Shown piece after piece: positions 8,864 to 17,883 of a stretch of DNA of 64,000 bases (positions are counted from its first letter, which is position 1; each line of letters begins with the position of its first letter). A program made the position numbers and the translations under genes. The notes beneath the pieces are model-generated. The model did not search any database. It had not been told where the DNA came from and worked only from the letters and a program-made list of their open reading frames with translations. The DNA lies in contig NZ_OY734020.1 of NCBI RefSeq assembly GCF_963455295.1, forward strand, positions 2,728,001 through 2,792,000. Reading direction: 5' to 3'. This DNA comes from Candidatus Thiodiazotropha sp. CDECU1 (GTDB taxonomy: Bacteria > Pseudomonadota > Gammaproteobacteria > Chromatiales > Chromatiaceae).

Positions 8864-9264
8864 CTAATCCTCTTCACCCGCTCGGAAGGACTGATGATAT
8901 CGGTCAGCCTGAGACCGAATTTCTCATTCACCACAACCACCTCGCCCTGAGCGATCAGGGTGCCGTTGACCAGTACATCCATCGGCTCACCCGCCAATCT
9001 ATCCAACTCCACCACGGAGCCCTGGTTGAGTTGCAAAAGATTGCGAATATTGATCTTGGTGCGGCCAATCTCCATAGAGATGGTGACCGGCACATCCAGG
9101 ATCGCATCCATATTGACTGCATCGTTACCTGACTCATCCCGCAGTTCGTCGAAAGAGGCTGCTGCTGCCTTGTCTTCGCTATCAGTCTCGTCCTGTTCAT
9201 CCAGTGCGGCAGCCCATTCATCTGCCAGTGCTTCATTCGGATCAGTTGTTTTCTCTTCACTCAT
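8860..9264 (-). CDS. fliN: FliN, C-ring switch protein
   Basis: A 134-residue protein with an acidic, low-complexity N terminus (to about residue 55) and a C-terminal SpoA domain, VPVTISMEIGRTKINIRNLL then GEPMDVLVNGTLIAQGEVVV. FliN tetramers form the base of the C ring and help load export substrates. The upstream partner fliM ends 67 bases before it. Length is as expected. Confidence 0.96.
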   Translation of the reverse strand: MSEEKTTDPNEALADEWAAALDEQDETDSEDKAAAASFDELRDESGNDAVNMDAILDVPVTISMEIGRTKINIRNLLQLNQGSVVELDRLAGEPMDVLVNGTLIAQGEVVVVNEKFGLRLTDIISPSERVKRIS

Positions 9265-9331
9265 TGTTTACGCCCTCTTCGGGTATCGTTGTGCAGTCAG
9301 CCTCGGTTGACTCACCGCCGCAGTCATTTGA

Positions 9332-10372
9332 TTACTCTTCATTCGCGGCCTGCACGGCTTGTTTTTCCATTTCCAGATAATCGTGCAGTCCTTTTTGCCG
9401 ATTCTGATGAATCCAAGTATTGATCTTCAAGGCATAGTTACCATCGGAAACACCCAGTTTGGCCTTGAAGATGGGGACCTCGGCAGCTTCAACCTCAACC
9501 TCTTCCGGCATATCGAAGGGAAGAATGTCTCCCGCTTTCAGCTCGGCCAGCTGTTTGACACTAATCTGCACATCCGCCAGTTGGCTGGAAAGTTCAATCC
9601 TCGCCGCCAGGATCTCCTCCTTGAGGGAACGTTCCCAACGTTCATCCCTTTCACCACGGTCGCTCTGCACACCCGCATCAAGCAACTCGCGTATCGGTTC
9701 CAGCATCGAGTAAGGCATACAGATATGAAAGTCACCTCCCCCACTCTCCAGATCCACATGAAATGAGGTGACAACCACCACCTCGGACGGACTCACGATG
9801 TTGGCAAATTGAGGATTGACCTCTGAACCGCTGTATTCGAATTTGACCTGAAAGACAGGTTTCCAAGCTACCACCAAATCCTCAAAGGCGCGGTTCAAAA
9901 GAAGTTGAACAACCCTGTTTTCCGTAGGCGTGAAGTCACGCCCTTCGATCTTGGTATGGAATCTCCCAGATCCGCCAAAGTAGTTATCCACCACACTGAA
10001 CACCAACTTGGGATCGATAACGAAAAGCCCCTTCCCCCGCAAGGGTGGCACCCGGACCATATTCAAGCTGGTAGGCACGAACAGGCTATGCACAAACTCG
10101 GAGAACTTCTGCATCTGGATACCGGATACGGAGAGATCAGCGGTGCGGCGAAGCATGTTAAACAGACTGGTGCGGAACAGGCGTGCAAAGCGTTCGTTGA
10201 TCATCTCCAGCGTAGGCAGACGTCCCCGAACGATACGGTCCTGACTGGTGAAGTCATAGGAATTGACACCACCGGCCTCGACCACGTCCGATTCGGTAGC
10301 GACATCACCATTATCGACCCCGTGTAATAGGGCATCGATCTCTTCTTGTGAAAGTAAGTCGTTGGCGCTCAT
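9332..10372 (-). CDS. fliM: FliM, C-ring switch protein
   Basis: A 346-residue switch protein. The N-terminal CheY-binding peptide is LLSQEEIDALLHGV, the CheC-like middle domain spans roughly residues 45-240 and a C-terminal SpoA domain follows (SVKQLAELKAGDILPFD). Phospho-CheY binding here reverses rotation. It starts 5 bases after fliL. Complete and of normal length. Confidence 0.97.
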   Translation of the reverse strand: MSANDLLSQEEIDALLHGVDNGDVATESDVVEAGGVNSYDFTSQDRIVRGRLPTLEMINERFARLFRTSLFNMLRRTADLSVSGIQMQKFSEFVHSLFVPTSLNMVRVPPLRGKGLFVIDPKLVFSVVDNYFGGSGRFHTKIEGRDFTPTENRVVQLLLNRAFEDLVVAWKPVFQVKFEYSGSEVNPQFANIVSPSEVVVVTSFHVDLESGGGDFHICMPYSMLEPIRELLDAGVQSDRGERDERWERSLKEEILAARIELSSQLADVQISVKQLAELKAGDILPFDMPEEVEVEAAEVPIFKAKLGVSDGNYALKINTWIHQNRQKGLHDYLEMEKQAVQAANEE

Positions 10373-10377
10373 GACGA

Positions 10378-10896
10378 TTATTGCATTACAAAACTGGTGA
10401 AATAGAGGGCTTCAACTTCGCCGGGGCCCTGTAATTCCGTGACAACCCGGTTGAGTTCCTTAAGCATCTCTGCTTGTAAACTCTCTTTGGTCTCACGCCC
10501 CTTCAGGGCCTTGGCATCTGCAGCCGAGAGCAGGTTAAGAAGATTGTGACGAATCATCGGATCATTATGTTTAACGAATTCGACCATCTCGTCGGATCTA
10601 ACCCGGACACTGACCCCGATCTGCAGCAGGCTTGGACGTCCAGGCAGGTTTACGACAAAGGGGGGCTTCAGCTCGATATACTGGGCAGGAGCCTGCTCCA
10701 CTTCGGCCTCTTCCGCCTGTTCCGATGTCGCCGCATCCTCATCAACCGCCTCGTCACCACCCATCAACAGAAAATAGGCGGCAGCACCACCACCGATGAG
10801 TAAGACTGCGACTATTGCTATGATGATAATGAGCTTGGACTTGCCCGACTTCTCTTCACCCAGATCGAGCTCTTCCGCTGTTTGTTCTTCTGCCAT
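10378..10896 (-). CDS. fliL: FliL, stator-associated membrane protein
   Basis: A 172-residue protein: short cytoplasmic tail, one membrane span (KLIIIIAIVAVLLIGGGAAA), an acidic alanine/glutamate-rich linker (about residues 50-72), and a periplasmic domain from YIELKPPFVVNLPG. FliL rings surround and support the MotAB stators. It is the first gene of the fliLMNOPQR-flhBA block, 34 bases downstream of a sigma-54 promoter match. Confidence 0.95.
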   Translation of the reverse strand: MAEEQTAEELDLGEEKSGKSKLIIIIAIVAVLLIGGGAAAYFLLMGGDEAVDEDAATSEQAEEAEVEQAPAQYIELKPPFVVNLPGRPSLLQIGVSVRVRSDEMVEFVKHNDPMIRHNLLNLLSAADAKALKGRETKESLQAEMLKELNRVVTELQGPGEVEALYFTSFVMQ

Positions 10897-10929
10897 TTTG
10901 CCGTCCTCAAGATTTACACCTTAGGGAAT

Positions 10930-10944
10930 GCAATTTAAATGCCA
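10930..10944 (-). promoter_or_regulatory. Probable sigma-54 promoter of the fliL operon
   Basis: The minus strand reads TGGCATTTAAATTGC, an almost perfect -24/-12 element with GG and GC 10 bases apart. Transcription would start near 10919, about 20 bases before the fliL ATG at 10896. Class II/III flagellar operons of polar-flagellated gammaproteobacteria are typically RpoN-dependent. An activator-binding site was not identified. Confidence 0.75.
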
Positions 10945-11204
10945 TCCAAAGCTGACCTATTTATTCCTTTAAATACAAATAGTTATATACAGCTCCTCGA
11001 CAAAAGACAAAATATTGACTCGCCAGAAAACCTGCACAAGGCAAAAATTCGACATACTCCAGTCAGAGTGGAAAGGGGTAGTTTCAGGGGTTCATTTTCG
11101 ATGATCAGTGGGGTTTTGCAGTAATATAGCTTTAACATTAGCCTGTTAAGTGCTATTAATTACCCCGGTAACCAGCTGTTATAAAAAATATTTTTAGGAT
11201 TTCC
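10945..11204. other. Divergent intergenic region between fliL and the HDOD kinase
   Basis: AT-rich spacer holding the fliL promoter at its left end and, at 11196-11199, the AGGA ribosome site of the downstream GTG-started kinase gene. No gene, terminator or clear repeat seen in the rest. Confidence 0.5.
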
Positions 11205-13310
11205 GTGCCTACTCAATCGGAGCAAAAGCCAATCATAGGTAGATTCAGCAATCTCCCTAGCCCGCCAGCAATCCTTATCGAGTTGATCGATAGCTGCAAT
11301 AGCCCCGATGTGAGTTTCAAGCAACTGGCCGAGACCATCGAACGAGATGCCGGTGTCTCATCCAAGGTCATCACCGCTGCCAACTCGCCTTTCTACCGCC
11401 AATGGCAAGAGATCAGTGATATTCAACGATTGTTAGTTGTACTTGGCATTCGCAGTGTCAGAACAATTGCCATCAACAGTGCAGTGCAACAGTTTTTCAA
11501 CCAGCTGAGTAAACAGGCTGGAAGAGCCCTGGACGAAATATGGTGGCAGTCGTTGCTATGTGCGCAAGTGACAAAGGCCTTGGCTGACTTGACTACCTAT
11601 CGGTCACCCGATGAGGCCTACCTGGCGGGACTCCTGCACAGTTTAGGACAACTTGCATTGCTGCAGGCCTTTCCCGATGAATACGGAACCCTGCTTGAAC
11701 AGGGCTTGAGTGGGGAGTCGCTGGTCAAGGCGGAAATCGAGAAATTCGACTATTCATCCCCACAGATCGGGTCCCACATGATCGAAAGCTGGGATCTGCA
11801 ATCATTCCTCACTGATGCTGTCCTCTACCAGCATGAACCGGCTGAAAACATTCTTGACTGTTCTCACTTGGTTAAACTGGTGAATCTCGCAAGCCAGCTC
11901 TCTGACAAGACAGAAAAACCGGATAATGAGAGCCTGGCACGGGCCGATAGCCTGTTCGGATTGAATCAGACAATAGTGGAAGGATTGGTGCAGGAGGCCA
12001 GGCAGAAAGCGTCCAATGCAGCACAAAGTCTAGGCATCTCTCTAGCTTCCGAAAAGACGGACAAGCAGGCGCAAAAGCAGCAACAGGCATTGGCGGAACG
12101 GGTCAAACAGGCGGCCCTTTTAGGCGGCGGTTTGGAACCGATGCCGGAAACACCCGACATGGTCGCCACCATGCAGCAAATTCAGCGCGACTTCGATCTG
12201 CTGTTCGGGATTCAGCAGATCTGTTACCTGTTGCAGGACCAGGCTAGTAAGACACTGCGTCCAGTCAGCCCTACAGCCCAGAGTAATGAGCTACTGGAAG
12301 AGATTGCAATTTCCACAGAATCCGATCGCAGCCTGGCTGCAGCTGCCTTCAATCGAGGCAGTGTCTGCTATTCAGAGGATGATGAGAATCTCTCTCTGAT
12401 GAGTGTCGTGGATCGTCAACTGGCACGTTTTCTCAATCAGGAATCCCTACTCTACCTGCCTTTAAACTCACATCATTCCCGGTTTGGGTTGATCGCTGTC
12501 GGCATCAACGCCAGCCAGTGGGAATCCCTGAGTGGGCAAAAGCAGCTACTTACCCTGTTTGCCGGAGAGGCGGCAGATCTACTCCAGCGGCAGAGGAATA
12601 TGCTCTCCCAACAGCAGCAGATGATTGAGGACGAGCGGTCCAGCTTCCATCTCGAGGCGCGCAAGATCGTACATGAAGTCAACAATCCTCTCGGCATCAT
12701 CAACAACTATCTGCATATTCTCGGTATGAAGCTCGGTGAGGACAATCAAGTAGTGGAGGAACTTGATATTATCAAGGAAGAGATTGCAAGAGTAGGCAAG
12801 ATCATACTACGAATACGCGATATTCCTGACGAACTCGAACAACAGGTAAAAAGTGTCGATATCAACCAACTCGTACAGGATCTGCACAAACTGTTTCAAT
12901 CCTCCCTGTTTACCATGCACAATATCACTGCGGAGCTCGACCTTGACTCGAACCTACCCTCTCTGGACAGCCAGCGGGGTCATGTTAAGCAAATCTTAAC
13001 CAATCTGATAAAAAATGCAGTCGAAGCCATGCCAGAAGGGGGGAAACTAGGTATTGAAACTCGCGCAAATGCATATATAAATGGTAAGGAGCACATAGAG
13101 ATTCAGATCATTGACAATGGCCCAGGCATAGAAAAAGAGATAATGGACCAGCTATTCACCCCCGTAACAACCACCAAAGACAGTTCTCACTCCGGATTGG
13201 GGCTTACCATAGTAAAAAATCTTGTTGACGAGCTTTCCGGTTCCATCAACTGCACATCCAATAGCGGATCAGGTACACGATTTCAGCTCTACCTGCCCAG
13301 GACCGGATAG
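11205..13310 (+). CDS. HDOD-domain sensor histidine kinase
   Basis: A 701-residue protein with a GTG start (AGGA 5 bases upstream). Residues ~10-210 are an HDOD domain (LPSPPAILIELIDSC, AGLLHSLGQLALL). A linker and probable GAF-like region follow to ~470, then a HisKA-like helix with the phospho-acceptor in KIVHEVNNPLGIINN and a HATPase_c domain with NLIKNAVEAMPEGG (N box), IDNGPGI (G1) and HSGLGLTIVKNLVDEL (G2). There are no membrane spans, so it is cytoplasmic. HDOD domains are common in motility and c-di-GMP networks. The gene is 14 bases upstream of a REC-PAS-GGDEF-EAL gene, its probable phosphorylation target. The input signal is unknown. Confidence 0.85.
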   Translation: MPTQSEQKPIIGRFSNLPSPPAILIELIDSCNSPDVSFKQLAETIERDAGVSSKVITAANSPFYRQWQEISDIQRLLVVLGIRSVRTIAINSAVQQFFNQLSKQAGRALDEIWWQSLLCAQVTKALADLTTYRSPDEAYLAGLLHSLGQLALLQAFPDEYGTLLEQGLSGESLVKAEIEKFDYSSPQIGSHMIESWDLQSFLTDAVLYQHEPAENILDCSHLVKLVNLASQLSDKTEKPDNESLARADSLFGLNQTIVEGLVQEARQKASNAAQSLGISLASEKTDKQAQKQQQALAERVKQAALLGGGLEPMPETPDMVATMQQIQRDFDLLFGIQQICYLLQDQASKTLRPVSPTAQSNELLEEIAISTESDRSLAAAAFNRGSVCYSEDDENLSLMSVVDRQLARFLNQESLLYLPLNSHHSRFGLIAVGINASQWESLSGQKQLLTLFAGEAADLLQRQRNMLSQQQQMIEDERSSFHLEARKIVHEVNNPLGIINNYLHILGMKLGEDNQVVEELDIIKEEIARVGKIILRIRDIPDELEQQVKSVDINQLVQDLHKLFQSSLFTMHNITAELDLDSNLPSLDSQRGHVKQILTNLIKNAVEAMPEGGKLGIETRANAYINGKEHIEIQIIDNGPGIEKEIMDQLFTPVTTTKDSSHSGLGLTIVKNLVDELSGSINCTSNSGSGTRFQLYLPRTG

Positions 13311-13324
13311 TAGAGGATTCTGAT

Positions 13325-15589
13325 ATGCACCCATACTATCCGGCACCATGGCAAGGTATTGAAGGCAACTTCGAGTCCTTGCCCAAAACCTTTGATACAA
13401 ACAGTCCTGCAAGAAGCTATAACGCACGTATACTGATCGCCGATGACGAGCCGAGAGCTCGCGCCAGCCTGAAAGAGATCCTCCGCTTTACAGGCTATGA
13501 GACAACACTTGCAGAGAGCGGTAGCGAGGCAATCGAACTGCTCAATACGGGAACCTTCGATTTGATCCTGCTCGACCTGAACATGCCTGACCTGGATGGG
13601 CATAAGGTAATGGAGCATATCGATCACTATCGCCTGAATTGCGATATCATCGTCGTCAGTGGCGAAACCACCTTTGACCATGCAACCATGGCATTACGCA
13701 AAGGGGCACAGGATTTTCTACGCAAACCCTATGCTCCGGACGAACTATTGAGATCGGTGGCGAATGTAATCGAACGCCGACAACTGAGGGCGGCAAACCA
13801 ATCGATACATCTGCGGCTCCAGGAGTCCGAGTCCCTGCATAAATTTATCGTCAATAATTCACCCGACATGATCTATCTATTGGATCAGGAGGGTAAATTT
13901 GCCTTCATCAACGAACGTGTGAAGTCGCTTCTGGGCTACAGCCAGAATGAAATCATTGGTGAGCACTTCAGCAAACTGATCCTCACAGAAGATATGGAAA
14001 AAGCGCAATTCACCTTCAATGAGCGTCGCGCAGGAGAGCGCGCCACGCGCAGTGCAGAACTGAAATTGTGCAGCAAGAACCATAACGGAACCCGCTTTTT
14101 CGAGTCCCACGTGATACCAATAGAACTGAGTTCGATCGGCATATACACGACCAATGACGACAACAGCAAATCATTCATCGGCACCTATGGCGTAGCGCGT
14201 GATATCTCCGAACGGAAACAGGCCGAAGCACTCATCAAATACCAGCTCTACCATGACCTGCTCACCAACCTGCCGAATCGCAGTCTGTTCCGCGACCGTT
14301 TGAATATGGCGATGGCGCAATCCAAACGCTCCGGTAAGAAGCTGGCAGTCATGTATCTGGATATGGACCGTTTCAAAATCATAAATGACTCACTCGGACA
14401 TTTTGTTGGTGATGAGTTGTTGAAACTTGTTGGCCAACGACTGCGCAGCGAGCTGAGGGAGGCGGATACCCTCGCCCGTGTCGGCGGTGACGAGTTCAAT
14501 CTGCTGGTACCGGAGATCAATGACATACAAGACGCAAGAAATCTTGCGGAAAAAATTCTTCGACTGACGGCAGAGCCCTATATCATTAAGAACGAGGAGA
14601 TCTTCATCAGCTTCAGCATCGGCATATCAATCTATCCTAGTGATGGCGACACCAAGGATATGTTGATAAAAAATGCTGATATAGCGATGTATAAAATCAA
14701 GAATGCCGGAAAGAACGGTTACGCCTTCTATTCAGAGAAGATGAAGACCCACTTCTCACAATCTTTAGACATTGAAAATGGTTTACGCAAGGCAATCTCA
14801 ACCAATGAGCTATGTCTCTACTACCAACCACAATTCGATATCAAGAAAGGCTATATGCGAGGTGTTGAAGCCCTGGTGCGTTGGAAGCATCCGGAAAAAG
14901 GCACCATCCAACCTAGTGAATTCATCAGTGTCGCGGAGGAATCCGGTCTCATCATCCCACTTGGTGAGTGGGTGCTGCGCAGGGCATGCACGGACATCAA
15001 ACGCTGGATGGAGCAGGAAGACATCTCATTGCTCCTCTCGGTAAACATCTCAATGCAACAGCTCGAGATGGATCAATTCGTGGCGAAGGCAATGAAAATT
15101 ATCAAGCGTCATGATCTACCGAAAAACACCTTGGAACTGGAGATCACCGAGCATGCCATTATGCAGGACATGGAGAAAGCGATAGATGCCTTGACCAGGT
15201 TGTCCCATAAGGGTATACGCATCGCCATCGATGATTTCGGCACCGGCTATTCATCATTGGGCTACCTGCAAAACCTACCGATAAACACATTGAAAATAGA
15301 TCGCTCATTTGTCCAGAGCATCAAATCCTCAGAAGACAATTCAATCATTGACGCGATAATAGCAATGGCCAAGGGGCTCAACCTGAACCTGATCGCCGAG
15401 GGTGTGGAAAACCAGACCCAAATCGACCATCTCAGCAGGGCCGGCTGTGGTTTGGCTCAAGGATTCTTCTACTCTCATCCCGTACCTGAAGACGAGTTGC
15501 TAAGATTTATAAAAGCAAACGGATTTGCCAAGGGCCACAACGCATCAGAATCGAGAAAAGCCCCTGAGCATGACACGCCCATACAGTGA
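13325..15589 (+). CDS. Response regulator with PAS, GGDEF and EAL domains (c-di-GMP turnover)
   Basis: A 754-residue protein: REC domain (residues ~35-150, phospho-acceptor D84 in LLDLNMPDLDGH), PAS (~170-300), GGDEF (~315-475) and EAL (~490-740). The GGDEF active site GGDEF at 387-391 is intact and preceded by an I-site READ, as for a feedback-inhibited diguanylate cyclase. The EAL catalytic residues also look intact (EALVRW at 515, SVNIS, ITEHAI, DDFGTGYSSL, AEGVE), so both synthesis and hydrolysis of c-di-GMP are possible. It is co-transcribed with the HDOD kinase, which presumably sets which activity dominates. Start chosen as the first ATG, 15 bases after the kinase stop. Confidence 0.9.
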   Translation: MHPYYPAPWQGIEGNFESLPKTFDTNSPARSYNARILIADDEPRARASLKEILRFTGYETTLAESGSEAIELLNTGTFDLILLDLNMPDLDGHKVMEHIDHYRLNCDIIVVSGETTFDHATMALRKGAQDFLRKPYAPDELLRSVANVIERRQLRAANQSIHLRLQESESLHKFIVNNSPDMIYLLDQEGKFAFINERVKSLLGYSQNEIIGEHFSKLILTEDMEKAQFTFNERRAGERATRSAELKLCSKNHNGTRFFESHVIPIELSSIGIYTTNDDNSKSFIGTYGVARDISERKQAEALIKYQLYHDLLTNLPNRSLFRDRLNMAMAQSKRSGKKLAVMYLDMDRFKIINDSLGHFVGDELLKLVGQRLRSELREADTLARVGGDEFNLLVPEINDIQDARNLAEKILRLTAEPYIIKNEEIFISFSIGISIYPSDGDTKDMLIKNADIAMYKIKNAGKNGYAFYSEKMKTHFSQSLDIENGLRKAISTNELCLYYQPQFDIKKGYMRGVEALVRWKHPEKGTIQPSEFISVAEESGLIIPLGEWVLRRACTDIKRWMEQEDISLLLSVNISMQQLEMDQFVAKAMKIIKRHDLPKNTLELEITEHAIMQDMEKAIDALTRLSHKGIRIAIDDFGTGYSSLGYLQNLPINTLKIDRSFVQSIKSSEDNSIIDAIIAMAKGLNLNLIAEGVENQTQIDHLSRAGCGLAQGFFYSHPVPEDELLRFIKANGFAKGHNASESRKAPEHDTPIQ

Positions 15590-15632
15590 CCGAAACACTG
15601 CCTTTGTGATTGTCACCAAATCATAGAAGTCG

Positions 15633-15667
15633 TTAGGGCCTGTTAACACTAATCCGATAGGCCCTAA
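15633..15667. repeat. Truncated MITE-end relative forming a 9-bp inverted repeat
   Basis: TTAGGGCCT and AGGCCCTAA enclose GTTAACACTAATCCGAT. The left part matches the terminal inverted repeat of the MITE at 63161-63431 (GGGCCTGTTAACACTAATCC). It lies 44 bases after the GGDEF-EAL stop and may act as a hairpin in that mRNA. Confidence 0.6.
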
Positions 15668-15670
15668 CAT

Positions 15671-15694
15671 AAGAAACCCCGCCGAAGCGGGGTT
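15671..15694 (-). terminator. Rho-independent terminator, better on the minus strand
   Basis: AACCCCGC-CGAA-GCGGGGTT is a perfect 8-bp stem (15675-15694). On the minus strand the loop becomes TTCG and the stem is followed by TCTTA, a modest U-tract. On the plus strand the sequence after the stem is CTGTTGG. It could end the GGDEF-EAL transcript, a minus-strand transcript from 15999, or both. Confidence 0.6.
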
Positions 15695-16208
15695 CTGTTG
15701 GCTCTAGTGATGAAAAACGGAACCTTGATTATTGGATGGACCAGCCAGACTCCGATACGCTTCCTTTAGATTCAATTGTGACGACTCAATCTGATCACAC
15801 TCTTCTCATGCGTATGTTCAAGTTGGCTGGTCAAACCAGAATCAACAGCTCCATCAAGTTGAATACCCAGTCTCCTCTGTTCAAGTTTACGAGATACCCA
15901 AGATGGGCCACACACCATGCCAATATCCACTAAGTGGACAGCATTATGACCAACACCATCTCCAGTCCATCTGCATGCTTGGCCGCAACAATTGATCATC
16001 GCTCATTCCCAGCATGCATAGGCCATATTTTTACTGGAGACAGTAGTAAGTGTAATTGAGTTCGGGTGTATATCAAGTTCTCCAGTTATTTATTTCCCAA
16101 GCCCATGTAAACACAGCATTTACTATCAGGTTCCCTGGCTCCCGTGTTAATATGGCCGGATCATATGGGCGCCAGGCGCCACCTCAACCCAACAACTGCA
16201 ATCTATCC
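15695..16208. other. Non-coding or weakly coding gap before ettA
   Basis: About 510 bases with no recognisable gene family, tRNA or mobile element. The only notable content is a 75-codon minus-strand frame at 15772-15999, with the terminator beyond its stop. The frame upstream of the ettA start is open but unlike the family. Confidence 0.4.
15772..15999 (-). CDS. Doubtful 75-residue ORF followed by a minus-strand terminator
   Basis: The frame starts MINCCGQACRWTGDGVGHNA and ends EKSVIRLSRHN; no family recognised. It is listed because a strong stem-loop suited to minus-strand termination lies 78 bases after its stop and no other minus-strand gene is nearby. The ribosome site is weak (GGGAATGAGCG before the ATG). 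It may be a gene remnant or a non-coding RNA locus instead. Confidence 0.2.
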   Translation of the reverse strand: MINCCGQACRWTGDGVGHNAVHLVDIGMVCGPSWVSRKLEQRRLGIQLDGAVDSGLTSQLEHTHEKSVIRLSRHN

Positions 16209-17876
16209 ATGGCCCAGTACATTTACACAATGAACGGGGTGGGAAAAGTCGTCCCACCTAAAAAACATATACTACGCGATATATCTCTCTCCTTTTTTCC
16301 CGGTGCCAAGATCGGTGTACTCGGTCTCAATGGCGCGGGTAAATCAACCCTGTTACGCATCATGGCAGGGGTCGATACCGATATTGAAGGCGAAGCACGC
16401 CCCCAGACCGGGATCCGTGTCGGCTATCTTCCCCAGGAACCCCAGTTGGACGAGAGCACCGATGTACGTGGAAACGTGGAAGCCGCCCTGGCCGATGTCA
16501 AACAGGCCCTGACCCGACTCGACGAGGTTTACGCGGCCTATGCCGAAGCGGATGCTGATTTCGATGCCCTGGCGAAGGAGCAGGCAGCCCTTGAAAACAT
16601 CATTCAGGCCACCGATGGGCACAATATCGAACGCCAACTGGAGATTGCCGCCGACGCCCTGCGTCTACCACCCTGGGATGCCAAGGTAGAAACCCTGTCC
16701 GGTGGCGAAAAACGCCGTGTAGCCCTGTGCCGTTTATTGCTTGAAAAGCCGGATATGTTGCTGCTCGATGAGCCGACCAACCATCTAGATGCGGAATCCG
16801 TGGCCTGGCTGGAGCGTTTCCTCCACGAATACAGTGGCACCGTGGTTGCGGTCACCCATGACCGCTATTTTCTTGACAATGTTGCAGGATGGATTCTTGA
16901 ACTGGACCGTGGTTATGGCATTCCCTGGGAGGGTAACTACTCTTCCTGGCTGGAACAGAAGGAGCAGCGCCTGGAACAGGAGTCTCGCGAGGAAGCGGCC
17001 CATATCAAGAGCATGAAGGCGGAGTTGGATTGGGTTCGCGCCAATCCCAAAGGGCGGCATGCCAAAAGCAAGGCCCGTCTACAGCGTTTCGAGGAGTTGC
17101 AGTCCCAGGAGTTCCAGCAACGCAATGAGACCAATGAACTCTATATACCACCGGGACCGCGGCTTGGCGACCTGGTGATCGATGCGGTAGGACTAAAAAA
17201 ATCCTTCTCTGATCGCCTGCTCTATGACGACCTGACCTTCAACCTGCCTAAAGGCGGCATTGTCGGCATCATTGGTCCCAACGGGGCGGGAAAGACCACC
17301 CTGTTCCGCATCATCACCGGCCAGGAGAGCCCCGACGCCGGTGAGTTGCGTATTGGTGATACAGTGGAAGTCGCCTATGTAGATCAGAGCCGTGATGCCC
17401 TGGATGGGAACAAGACCGTATGGGAGGAGATTTCCGACTCCCAGGACATCATCACCGTGGACCGCTATCAGATGCAGTCACGAGCCTATGTGAGCCGATT
17501 CAACTTCAAGGGTTCCGACCAACAGAAGCGTATCGGCGATCTCTCCGGTGGTGAACGCAACCGGGTACATCTGGCAAAGCTGTTGAAGAGCGGCGGCAAC
17601 CTGCTGCTGCTCGATGAGCCAACCAACGATCTCGATGTGGAGACGCTGCGCGCCCTGGAAGAGGCCCTGCTCTCCTTCCCCGGCTGCGCGGTGATCATCA
17701 GCCATGATCGCTGGTTCCTGGATCGTATTGCCACCCACATCCTCGCTTTCGAGGGGGATTCAGGTGCGGTGTGGTTCGAGGGTAATTATGCTGACTATGA
17801 AGCCGATCGCAAACAACGTCTCGGTGCCGAGGCCGATCAACCCCATCGAATCAAATACAAACGTCTGAGCGGATAA
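16209..17876 (+). CDS. ettA: EttA, energy-dependent translational throttle ABC-F protein
   Basis: A 555-residue ABC-F ATPase, the length usual for EttA, starting [20 protein letters not shown]. Two ATPase cassettes lack membrane domains: Walker [11 protein letters not shown] and [10 protein letters not shown], signatures [11 protein letters not shown] and [11 protein letters not shown], Walker [16 protein letters not shown] and [15 protein letters not shown]. The linker between them carries the arginine-rich P-site tRNA-interaction region. EttA binds the ribosomal E site and gates entry into elongation according to ATP/ADP. The frame is open 51 codons upstream but that part is not EttA-like. 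It converges on the ParA-like gene with only 7 bases between stops. Confidence 0.95.
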   Translation: MAQYIYTMNGVGKVVPPKKHILRDISLSFFPGAKIGVLGLNGAGKSTLLRIMAGVDTDIEGEARPQTGIRVGYLPQEPQLDESTDVRGNVEAALADVKQALTRLDEVYAAYAEADADFDALAKEQAALENIIQATDGHNIERQLEIAADALRLPPWDAKVETLSGGEKRRVALCRLLLEKPDMLLLDEPTNHLDAESVAWLERFLHEYSGTVVAVTHDRYFLDNVAGWILELDRGYGIPWEGNYSSWLEQKEQRLEQESREEAAHIKSMKAELDWVRANPKGRHAKSKARLQRFEELQSQEFQQRNETNELYIPPGPRLGDLVIDAVGLKKSFSDRLLYDDLTFNLPKGGIVGIIGPNGAGKTTLFRIITGQESPDAGELRIGDTVEVAYVDQSRDALDGNKTVWEEISDSQDIITVDRYQMQSRAYVSRFNFKGSDQQKRIGDLSGGERNRVHLAKLLKSGGNLLLLDEPTNDLDVETLRALEEALLSFPGCAVIISHDRWFLDRIATHILAFEGDSGAVWFEGNYADYEADRKQRLGAEADQPHRIKYKRLSG

Positions 17877-17883
17877 GCGTTGA

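Noticed and set aside
15695-16208. tmRNA, RNase P RNA, 6S or 4.5S RNA in the gap
   Set aside because: None of the conserved cores of these RNAs could be seen on either strand.
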